Assembly: GCA_041687295.1 (NCBI GenBank)
Contig: JAWLCG010000122.1
Location: 1 to 12,179, forward strand
Direction: 5' to 3'
Length of the DNA stretch: 12,179 nucleotides
DNA from: JAWLCG01 sp041687295
GTDB lineage: Bacteria > Planctomycetota > Phycisphaerae > SM23-33 > FEN-1343
Shown: positions 1 through 5,645 of the stretch, piece by piece
Layout of the letters: every line of letters starts with the position of its first letter
How positions within the stretch are numbered: position 1 is the first letter of the stretch
Notes under the pieces: model-generated
Told to the model about the DNA's origin: nothing
Database searches by the model: none
What the model saw: the letters and a program-made list of their open reading frames with translations, nothing else
Translations under genes and position numbers: made by a program

Positions 1-17
1 CACAGCCGCCGCACTCC

Positions 18-31
18 AAAGGGCTTCGCCC
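18..31 (-). terminator. Weak hairpin followed by three T residues, after the lyase gene
   Basis: Just past the lyase stop codon the minus strand reads GGGC-GAA-GCCC followed by TTT. The 4-bp stem with a GAA loop is GC-only but short, and the T-run is only three long. It is a possible intrinsic terminator but could be chance in such GC-rich DNA. Confidence 0.25.
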
Positions 32-37
32 GCCGCC

Positions 38-2257
38 CTACTCCGAAGCGACCCGCCACAGGCGGACCTGGGCGGGCGGGACCATGGCGTCGCCGGTGTG
101 GCCCAGGGGGTGGCGGTTTTCCCCCAGCAGGGCCGCCGGGTCGGCCAGGGCGACCGGCTCGGGGCCGAAGTTGGCCACGGCCACGTACGCCTTGCCGTCG
201 CGTCCGTGGACGCGGAGGGCCCGCAGTTCGGCGTGGCCGGCGTCGAGCCGTTCAGCGCCGTCGTCCGCCACAGCCGCCGTGGTCTCGGCGTCCACGCTCG
301 ACAACGCCAGCCAGCCGAGGTCGAGGATCGTCTCGCCGGCCTCGACGGCGTGCATGTCGGGCCGCAGGCCGAAGCAGAACTGCTCGGTGAAGATCGACGC
401 CAGCCAGGCCCCCGCCCCGCCCTCTCGGCCCGCCCGGCGGCGGAGGACCATCCCATCCGCCCCCCATAGGCCCACCAGGCCGATGCGCCCGGCCAGGCTC
501 ACCCATCGCCCGCCCAGCGGAATGGCCTCGTCGGTCGGTGGGGGGGAGTGCAGCGTCATCGCCCCGGCCGGCGTGACGATTGGCCGCACGAAGCCGTTGT
601 AGACGTCGTTGGGCAGGTTGGCGTGCAGGCCCCGCACCTCCCGGACGTAGCGTTTGCCCAGGGCCACGATGCGCTCCATGCCCACAACGGTGTGCCCGTC
701 GGGCAGGGCGACGAAGGCGATCCAGTGCCGCGCCGAGTCGCTGCCCGTCCAGCCCTCGTAGAGGCTGAGGTTGGTTCCCTCCATCACCGAACCGCACGTG
801 GCGAAGCCGCCCTCGAACGCGGCGATGTGGTAGCCCTCCAGGCGGCGGTGCTGGGCCCCGTCGCCCTGGCTGCGGCTGTAGTGCGCGAAGTCGACCACGC
901 TGACGAGGTTCTGCTCCCACTCGGCCAGCGAGCCGTCATCGGGCGGCAGGCACAGGCCCTGCGTGAGCCACTGGGCCCGCCAGCTGAACGACGCCAGCCG
1001 TGTCGGGCAGCGGTGCATCACGCCGCCGTGCTCGGGCTCGGCCCACCCGCCGGCGACGGAGGCCTCGAAGCTCTCGGCCGGCGGGGCGGGCCAGCGGACC
1101 AGCGGCCCATTCACGACCAGCTGCGCCAGCGCCATCGCCCGGTCGACCTCCAGCCGCGGCCAGTAGACCGGGCTGCGGTCGGCCAACTCGGCCAGGCGCC
1201 GACCGTAGAACGTGCCGTCGCCGTTGTGGTCGGCCTCGGCAGCGATCATGTCCAGCTGGGCCTCGACCAGCGGCCGGGCGTGGGCGTCGCCCAGCCGGTC
1301 GGCCGCCAGCAGCAGCGCCGGCAGCAGGTACTCCTGACAGTAGGCGTAGCGGACGCGGGTATCCCCGCCGATCCGCGCCAGGCGGGCGTCGCCGAAGACC
1401 ATCCGCCGCAGCACCGCCCACAGTTCGGCCAGGTGGTGGTCCAGCGACGCGGGCACCTCCCAGCCGGCGGCGCGGGCGTCGAAGTGCAGCAGGGCCGCGT
1501 TGCTCACGCAGATGGTCATGTAGCCGACGTTCATGTAGCTGTGGTGGTCCAGGGCGAAGTGGGGGAAGAAGTTGGCCCCCACGTGCCAGTCCCTGACGGC
1601 CCGGCCAGCCACGAGGGTCTCGTCGTCGGCGTCGGCGGGAATGCTGATGGCGTTCATCAGCGACAGGTGGGCCCGCTCCATCCAGTCAGCGGCGTGGGGG
1701 GCGTCGGGGTACATCTGCGCGACCCGCCAGAGGAAGGCCCCGTTCCACAGGTTGTTCTCGGGGGCGTTGCCCTTGTGGCCCCAGACGTTGCCGACCACCC
1801 CCACGTGCCCGCCGCGCTCCGGGCCGGTCAACAGGTAATCGGCCTCCGCCCGCAGCAGGCGGTCCAGGGCGGCGCGGTCCTCGGCCGGCAGGTCGTCCAG
1901 GATCAGCCGCAGGCCGTACATCGCCCGCTCGATGCCTAGCACCGAGATCCACGTCAGGCCCCATTTGGCCCCGTCGGCGCAGGTGGATGGGCCCGTCTGG
2001 TGGCCCGCCAGCAGGAACCGCAAGGCCCCCTGCGCCCGGTCCATCGCCCGCTGACGGTCCAGGCCGGGCACGCCCTCGCCCGCCGCCGCCAGGGCCGCCT
2101 GCACGCCCACGTACTGGTTGAGCGCCTGGGTCGACCAGCCGGCGAAGCCCGTACCCCAGTAGCCCACCCGCCCGTCAGCGGTGACGTTGTGCCACAGCCG
2201 CTCGGTCCCGTTCGTCCAGTCGCTCAGCAGCGTCAGAGCCCGGTTGCGCAGGTCCAT
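38..2257 (-). CDS. Large (alpha/alpha)-toroid polysaccharide-lyase-like protein
   Basis: Putative carbohydrate-active enzyme of 739 residues. The N-terminal half (about 1-385) is helix-rich with many Trp, Tyr and His residues, as in the (alpha/alpha) toroids of polysaccharide lyases. The C-terminal half (about 400-739) looks beta-rich, like the sandwich domains that follow such toroids. Visible candidate catalytic groups are NNLW (168-171) and DHHSYMNVGY (237-246 within it); the His237 to Tyr246 spacing of nine resembles the His/Tyr pair of PL8-type lyases. I do not see a convincing signal peptide, so export is not supported. The start is the ATG at 2257, because AAGGAG lies 6 nt upstream; an upstream in-frame ATG at 2305 has no comparable site. 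The gene follows the glutamine amidotransferase after 133 bp. Family assignment is an inference; a heparinase-II/III-like or uncharacterised glycan-binding protein is equally possible. The ORF itself is certain. Confidence 0.6.
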   Translation of the reverse strand: MDLRNRALTLLSDWTNGTERLWHNVTADGRVGYWGTGFAGWSTQALNQYVGVQAALAAAGEGVPGLDRQRAMDRAQGALRFLLAGHQTGPSTCADGAKWGLTWISVLGIERAMYGLRLILDDLPAEDRAALDRLLRAEADYLLTGPERGGHVGVVGNVWGHKGNAPENNLWNGAFLWRVAQMYPDAPHAADWMERAHLSLMNAISIPADADDETLVAGRAVRDWHVGANFFPHFALDHHSYMNVGYMTICVSNAALLHFDARAAGWEVPASLDHHLAELWAVLRRMVFGDARLARIGGDTRVRYAYCQEYLLPALLLAADRLGDAHARPLVEAQLDMIAAEADHNGDGTFYGRRLAELADRSPVYWPRLEVDRAMALAQLVVNGPLVRWPAPPAESFEASVAGGWAEPEHGGVMHRCPTRLASFSWRAQWLTQGLCLPPDDGSLAEWEQNLVSVVDFAHYSRSQGDGAQHRRLEGYHIAAFEGGFATCGSVMEGTNLSLYEGWTGSDSARHWIAFVALPDGHTVVGMERIVALGKRYVREVRGLHANLPNDVYNGFVRPIVTPAGAMTLHSPPPTDEAIPLGGRWVSLAGRIGLVGLWGADGMVLRRRAGREGGAGAWLASIFTEQFCFGLRPDMHAVEAGETILDLGWLALSSVDAETTAAVADDGAERLDAGHAELRALRVHGRDGKAYVAVANFGPEPVALADPAALLGENRHPLGHTGDAMVPPAQVRLWRVASE

Positions 2258-2263
2258 TGGACA

Positions 2264-2269
2264 CTCCTT
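2264..2269 (-). promoter_or_regulatory. Ribosome binding site deciding the lyase start
   Basis: On the minus strand AAGGAG stands 6 nt before the ATG at 2257. This selects that codon over the in-frame ATG at 2305 and shortens the protein by 16 residues. Confidence 0.7.
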
Positions 2270-2369
2270 TTCAGGATCACCATCCGGCGCTTCCCGCCCC
2301 GGCAAAGCACCCGCAGGCCCTAACGACGGTCGAGGAAAGTGGGAACCCCTTGCGCCGCGAGGCCTGGCC

Positions 2370-2393
2370 GCGCTCGACCCGGCCTGGGGCCTA
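2370..2393. repeat. Partial REP-like half element at the trpG stop codon
   Basis: The minus strand reads GTAGGCC, then a short CCAG insertion, then GCCGGGTCGAGCG. This matches the arm of the inverted repeat at 3063-3154 apart from the insertion. The TAG of its GTAGG is the trpG stop codon (2393-2391). It looks like a degraded single copy of the same palindromic family. Confidence 0.5.
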
Positions 2394-2975
2394 CTGGCGG
2401 ATGAAGTTGGCCAGGAGGCGGTGGCCGATGTCGGTCATGAAGCTCTCGGGGTGGAACTGGACGCCCTCGGTCGGGTGGGTCTGGCTGCGCAGGCCCATCA
2501 GCTCTTCCTGGTCAACGGTCCAGGCGGTGGCGACGAAGTCGGCGTCGAGGCCCTCGGGGTCGACGATAAGGCTGTGGTAGCGCGTGGCGGTGAAGGGGTT
2601 GGGCAGGCCGGCGAAGACGCCCTGGCCGTCGTGGCGGATCTCGCTGGTCTTGCCGTGCATCAGCCGGGCTGCCCGGATCACCTTGCCGCCGAAGACCTGC
2701 CCGATCGCCTGGTGGCCCAGGCAGACGCCCAGCACCGGGATTCGGCCATGGAAGTGGCGGATGTAGTTCATGCTTTCGCCGGCCTCGTTGGGCGTGCAGG
2801 GCCCCGGCGAGATGATCAGGTGGCTGGGGCGCAGCGCCTGCTGGGCCTGCTCGGCGGGCATGGTGTCGTTGCGGATGACCTTCACCTCGGGCGGGCTGGG
2901 CAGCTCGCCGATGCGCTGGACGAGGTTGTAGGTGAAGCTGTCGTAGTTGTCGAGGATCAGGATCATGCCGCCCAT
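2391..2975 (-). CDS. trpG: Anthranilate/aminodeoxychorismate synthase glutamine amidotransferase subunit (TrpG/PabA)
   Basis: Class I glutamine amidotransferase of 194 residues, the usual length of a stand-alone TrpG/PabA subunit. It hydrolyses glutamine and hands ammonia to a chorismate-binding partner (TrpE or PabB) to make anthranilate or aminodeoxychorismate in the cytoplasm. Visible signatures are the N-terminal LDNYDSFTYNL (8-18), the oxyanion-hole region SPGPCTP (56-62), the nucleophile motif GVCLGHQ with Cys85, and HPES with His175 and Glu177 completing the Cys-His-Glu triad. Nothing is missing. The start at 2975 has GGAGG 5 nt upstream; the internal ATG at 2966 would leave 14 nt. No trpE or pabB lies in the window, so tryptophan, folate or dual use cannot be separated; many bacteria use one amphibolic subunit. 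The neighbouring genes are functionally unrelated, and the gaps of 133 and about 175 bp argue against a tight operon. Confidence 0.95.
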   Translation of the reverse strand: MGGMILILDNYDSFTYNLVQRIGELPSPPEVKVIRNDTMPAEQAQQALRPSHLIISPGPCTPNEAGESMNYIRHFHGRIPVLGVCLGHQAIGQVFGGKVIRAARLMHGKTSEIRHDGQGVFAGLPNPFTATRYHSLIVDPEGLDADFVATAWTVDQEELMGLRSQTHPTEGVQFHPESFMTDIGHRLLANFIRQ

Positions 2976-3039
2976 GGTAGCCTCCGGCCGCCCGGCCCGT
3001 CAAGCGGGGCGGGGCGCGGATTGGTGTAGCTCAGAGGGT

Positions 3040-3055
3040 CCCCGGCATGCCGGGG
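3040..3055. repeat. 16-bp perfect palindrome upstream of trpG
   Basis: CCCCGGCATGCCGGGG reads the same on both strands. It lies about 65 bp upstream of the trpG start, between that start and the REP-like inverted repeat. It could be an operator or part of a larger palindromic element. No function is evident. Confidence 0.6.
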
Positions 3056-3062
3056 TTCTGCC

Positions 3063-3154
3063 GTAGGCCGAGTCGAGCGGAGCGAGGCCCGGCAACCGGT
3101 GGCGGGCAGCGGCCCCTCTGTTGCCGGGCCTCGCTGTCGCTCGACCCGGCCTAC
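3063..3154. repeat. REP/BIME-like inverted repeat (arms 34 and 35 bp)
   Basis: Arm 3063-3096 and arm 3120-3154 are reverse complements apart from one single-base indel and two or so mismatches, with a 23-bp centre. Each arm starts GTAGGCC and ends GCCCGGCAAC, so each can also fold on itself through GCCGGG/CCCGGC in the right copy. The GTAGGCCGGGT-type head and paired inverted arrangement resemble bacterial REP sequences organised as BIMEs. The TAG stop of the upstream J-like gene (3153-3151) lies inside the outer end of the right arm. Likely effects are mRNA 3'-end protection or termination between that gene and trpG. Confidence 0.75.
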
Positions 3155-3822
3155 AGGCGCATCAGCCAGAGCATCAGCAGCAGGTCCAGGGCCAGGGCGG
3201 CGGCGAGCGTCCACGCCAGGCGCAGGCCGTAGCGGAACCGCTCGGCCGGTGCGGCGGAGTTCAGCAGGGGCCTGCCACGTGGCCGGGGCGACGGCGAAAG
3301 GCCCTGGCCCAGGTCGTGGAGGACCTCGGCGATGATGAGGTTGGCCTTGAACTCGCCGATGCCCAGGCCGCCGGCCAGCAGCACCAGGCGTCGACGGGCG
3401 GTCAGGCGGAGCACGCCGCCCTCGACGTGCTCGCACACCATGCGGGCGAAGCGGGCATGGGCGTCGTCGCCGCCGGGGCCAGCCTTCGGGGCGGGCGGGG
3501 CCGACGGAGGGCTGGCCGCGGGGACAGCTCGGCCGGGCGGGACGAAGCTTCCCGCCGGCACGGATCGCAGCCGGGCCAGGGGGCCCAGCTCGGGCCGGGC
3601 CGGTCGAGGGGCCGGCGGCCGAAGCCGACGCGCCAGGGCCGCCTGCCGCCCCGGCTGGCGCAGCAGGGCGTAGGCGATCCACAGCTCGTCGAGCCTCCGC
3701 TGGCGCTGCGGCCCGCCCTGACGACGGATTTCCCGTCGAACCGCCTGGTACTGACGGTCGATAACCTCCAGGGCGTGTCGGCCCGGCTCGAGGCGCAGGA
3801 TGGCGAAATAGTCCGGCTCCAC
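3151..3822 (-). CDS. J-domain-like protein lacking HPD, with C-terminal membrane segment
   Basis: Protein of 223 residues. The N-terminus (about 2-67) has the pattern of a J domain: DYFAILRL at the start, a long basic helix (about 14-35), then LDELWIAYALLRQPGRQAAL, which resembles the J-domain third helix (AY-x-x-L, then P-x-R-x-x). The HPD tripeptide needed to stimulate Hsp70 ATPase is absent. The middle (about 68-120) is rich in Pro, Ala and Arg and looks disordered. The last 25 residues (199-223) are hydrophobic, with Leu/Ala/Trp/Met, and suggest a tail anchor. The GTG start at 3822 is preferred because the codons before it do not resemble the domain and GAGGGAG lies 4 nt upstream. The gene is divergent from the membrane-protein gene at 4011. 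Its stop codon lies inside a REP-like repeat. The J-like call is an inference from pattern; function is unknown. Confidence 0.6.
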   Translation of the reverse strand: MEPDYFAILRLEPGRHALEVIDRQYQAVRREIRRQGGPQRQRRLDELWIAYALLRQPGRQAALARRLRPPAPRPARPELGPLARLRSVPAGSFVPPGRAVPAASPPSAPPAPKAGPGGDDAHARFARMVCEHVEGGVLRLTARRRLVLLAGGLGIGEFKANLIIAEVLHDLGQGLSPSPRPRGRPLLNSAAPAERFRYGLRLAWTLAAALALDLLLMLWLMRL

Positions 3823-3826
3823 GGTG

Positions 3827-3833
3827 CTCCCTC
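3827..3833 (-). promoter_or_regulatory. Ribosome binding site supporting a GTG start
   Basis: GAGGGAG on the minus strand stands 4 nt before the GTG at 3822 (7 nt if only its first GAGG pairs). It favours this GTG over the in-frame ATG at 3861, which would add 13 residues unlike the domain. Confidence 0.5.
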
Positions 3834-3996
3834 GCCGTCGAGTGTACCACGGAAGGCCCATTCTGCGGGCAGGCGAACCCCGGATTGCGACTTGGCGGTT
3901 ACGGTGCGGGTTGGCTGTGCCGATTGGGTAGAATGCACAAGGCTGCGGGCCGGGCCTGGCTTCGGGGGCTGGGCCGGCCGGGGCCTTACGGTGCCT

Positions 3997-4003
3997 GGAA
4001 GGA
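3997..4003 (+). promoter_or_regulatory. Ribosome binding site deciding the membrane-protein start
   Basis: GGAAGGA lies 7 nt before the ATG at 4011 and rejects the longer reading that begins at 3885. Confidence 0.6.
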
Positions 4004-4010
4004 CGTGTCC

Positions 4011-4817
4011 ATGAAGACCGGTCGTGCGATTCGCTGGGGGCTGATCATCCTGCTGGGCGTGCTGCTGGGCACGGCCCTTACGCTGTACCTGCTGGCCAAC
4101 CGTCGGCCGGCGGACTATCGGCCCACCGTGCTGGCCGCCGAGGGCAAGGAGCAGGCCCGCGAGCGGCTCAAGGACCGCGTCGCCGAGTTCGTCAGCCGGG
4201 CCGGCGAAATCAGCAGCTACCCCGACGGCGGGCAGATCGACCCCGACCAGGTCATGGTCATGACCGTCACCCAGGACGAAATGAACGACTGGGTCGCCTC
4301 GCTGCCCGAGCAGGCGGAGATCGAGATGGCCCGCATGGGCCTCCGCGAGCCGGCCATCGCCCTGGGGGACGATCGGCTGACCTTCTACGCCTTCTGGGCC
4401 GAGCACGAGAAGGTTGTCGGCATCGACTTCGCCTTCACCTTCACGCCCACCGGCGACCTGAAGCTGCTGCTCAAGGGCGTCCGCATGGGCAACCTGGCCA
4501 TGCCGCGAACCTTCTACGACGAGCTGGTCGTTCGGCTGGAGAGGCACATCCAGCGCCGCCTCAGCCAGGCCGATGCCGCCGGCCAGGAGAGCTTCGCCGG
4601 CATTCCGGAGGAGCAGATCCGCTCGGGCGCCAAGGCCCTGGTCGACACGCTGGGCGGCAAGCCGGTCCGCCCGGAGATCCGCGAGCACTTCGGGCAGGTC
4701 CGCATCACGGGCATCGACCTGGCCAAGGGGCTGCTGACGCTTCGCGTGGTGCCGCTGACGCCGGAGGGCGGCGCTACGCCGGCGCCATCAGGCGGGCCTC
4801 TCGGCGGGCTCGACTGA
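4011..4817 (+). CDS. Single-pass membrane protein of unknown function
   Basis: Protein of 268 residues, not recognised as a named family. A basic start (MKTGRAIR) is followed by one hydrophobic segment at about 9-29 and then RR, so it may be an uncleaved signal anchor. By charge this predicts an ambiguous topology, with most of the protein probably outside the cytoplasm. The remainder is soluble-looking, with acidic and amphipathic stretches, and ends in a low-complexity Gly/Pro/Ala tail. Start: GGAAGGA stands 7 nt before the ATG at 4011; a longer in-frame reading from 3885 has an Arg/Gly-rich, non-protein-like beginning. The 3' end overlaps the convergent phosphoesterase-like gene by 30 bp. 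No catalytic motif is visible. It could be a planctomycete-specific envelope protein. Confidence 0.75.
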   Translation: MKTGRAIRWGLIILLGVLLGTALTLYLLANRRPADYRPTVLAAEGKEQARERLKDRVAEFVSRAGEISSYPDGGQIDPDQVMVMTVTQDEMNDWVASLPEQAEIEMARMGLREPAIALGDDRLTFYAFWAEHEKVVGIDFAFTFTPTGDLKLLLKGVRMGNLAMPRTFYDELVVRLERHIQRRLSQADAAGQESFAGIPEEQIRSGAKALVDTLGGKPVRPEIREHFGQVRITGIDLAKGLLTLRVVPLTPEGGATPAPSGGPLGGLD

Positions 4818-5180
4818 GCCGGGCGCCAGCCGTTCCAGCCGCCAGAAGGGGGGCTCTTGGGGCGTCAGGGCCAGCCAGCCCCGCAGGCGCCGGCCCATCA
4901 GCTCGACCCGCCAGCCCCCGCCGGGGCCCGGCTGGCCGCGGTAGGTGCCGCTGTCGTGGATCCGCACCGACCCCCGGTTGCCGCTGACGGGCCCCTCGTA
5001 GGCCAGGTAGGCCTTGCGGTGGTCGAACAGGCGTGGCACGGCCAGCGACTCGCCGATCGCCAGCCGTTCGGGCGGCTCGGGAAGCTGGAACGTCGCCAGC
5101 GCCTGCTCCTGCTCGAGCATCAGATCGAAGTGCAGCCCCTCGGCCGTCTGGTGCGCCTGGATGGCAAATGCGCCTTGCAT
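4788..5180 (-). CDS. Stand-alone LigD-type 3'-phosphoesterase (PE) domain protein
   Basis: Small protein of 130 residues resembling the N-terminal phosphoesterase domain of bacterial ligase D, which heals 3' ends with ribonucleotides or phosphates during end joining. Visible: AHQTAEGLHFDLMLE (9-23), corresponding to the H-x(6)-H-x-D block of the family, with His10, His17 and Asp19; later DHRKAYLAYEGP (53-64) with His54 and Tyr58 at the family's H-x3-Y spacing; then a GSVRIHDSGTY strand pair (70-80), like the family's G-x-V-x-V-W-D-x-G-T. One difference stands out: the Arg two residues after Asp in the family is Met21 here. No ligase or primase domain is attached and no Ku gene is nearby. The ATG at 5180 lacks a strong ribosome binding site, so the start is less sure. 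The 3' end overlaps the membrane-protein gene by 30 bp. Confidence 0.75.
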   Translation of the reverse strand: MQGAFAIQAHQTAEGLHFDLMLEQEQALATFQLPEPPERLAIGESLAVPRLFDHRKAYLAYEGPVSGNRGSVRIHDSGTYRGQPGPGGGWRVELMGRRLRGWLALTPQEPPFWRLERLAPGSVEPAERPA

Positions 5181-5184
5181 CGGC

Positions 5185-5194
5185 TATCATGATA
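5185..5194. promoter_or_regulatory. Palindromic TATCATGATA in the divergent intergenic region
   Basis: A perfect 10-bp palindrome lies between the phosphoesterase-like gene (minus, start 5180) and the lipoprotein gene (plus, start 5250). Each half, TATCAT, is one base from the -10 consensus, so it could serve as overlapping divergent -10 elements or as a small operator. For the minus gene it lies only 5-14 nt before the start, which would imply a nearly leaderless mRNA. No good -35 is seen on either side. Confidence 0.25.
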
Positions 5195-5249
5195 CCGCCC
5201 GGCGCCGGCGGGCCAAACACCCATCGGCCGGCGAAAGGAGCGAAGTGCC

Positions 5250-5597
5250 ATGAGAGCGATTCTGTGCCTGGCCCTGCTGACGGCGATACTGGCCGGCGGC
5301 TGCGCGGGCCCCAGCCGTCAGCAGCTGCTCAACGAGGCCTCCAACGAGTTCTACCTGGGCCAGGTCGACCGGGCTTCCCAGAGCCTCGACCAGCTGGCCA
5401 AGCGCTATCCCGCCGACCCCGAGGTGCGCTACCTCCAGGGCCGGGTTGCTCACGCCCAGCAGGCCTGGCCGCAGGCGCTGTACTACTACTCGGCCGCCCT
5501 CGATGCCGCCCCCTGGCACGACCGGGCCCGCACCTGGCGCGCCCGCGCCGAGCGCGAGAGCGGCCTGAAGGCCTCCACCCTCCGTTTCGTGCCGTAG
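5250..5597 (+). CDS. Small TPR-containing lipoprotein
   Basis: Protein of 115 residues with a classic lipoprotein signal: MRA, a hydrophobic core (4-14) and LAGGC with the lipidated Cys at 18. The mature part, about 97 residues, is helical with two tetratricopeptide-like repeats: about 24-52 (ASNEFYLGQVDRASQSL and onward) and about 57-90 (RYLQGRVAHAQQAWPQALYYY). The A/G-Y-A positions and the proline after the second helix are where TPRs have them. It is probably membrane-attached on the periplasmic side and acts as an interaction scaffold; the partner is unknown. AAAGGAG lies 8 nt before the ATG. It is divergent from the phosphoesterase-like gene and convergent with the dehydrogenase gene (48-bp gap). 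Confidence 0.8.
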   Translation: MRAILCLALLTAILAGGCAGPSRQQLLNEASNEFYLGQVDRASQSLDQLAKRYPADPEVRYLQGRVAHAQQAWPQALYYYSAALDAAPWHDRARTWRARAERESGLKASTLRFVP

Positions 5598-5606
5598 ACG
5601 CCGCCC

Positions 5607-5641
5607 CCGCACCGTGTCGATGCGGTACCCCAGGGCCCTGG
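5607..5641. terminator. Candidate bidirectional terminator region between convergent genes
   Basis: Between the lipoprotein stop (5597) and the dehydrogenase stop (5646) lie a short stem CCGCA/TGCGG (5607-5625) and a perfect 12-bp palindrome CCAGGGCCCTGG (5630-5641). There is no T-tract on either strand. The position suggests a termination role, but the structure is weak. Confidence 0.3.
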
Positions 5642-5645
5642 TCGC

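Noticed and set aside
548..1939. A 463-codon plus-strand frame opposite the lyase-like gene
   Set aside because: It is rich in Val, Gly, Gln and His repeats without domain structure; the minus-strand reading looks like a real folded protein and has a good ribosome binding site.
3929..3934. TAGAAT as a -10 box for the gene at 4011
   Set aside because: It is a fair -10 match, but the position 17 bp upstream shows no -35-like sequence, and TTGGCT at 3911 is only 12 bp away.
3899..3994. 9-bp direct repeat TTACGGTGC (3899-3907 and 3986-3994) upstream of the membrane-protein gene
   Set aside because: A match of this length in about 190 bp is not rare enough, and nothing else supports an operator or att function.
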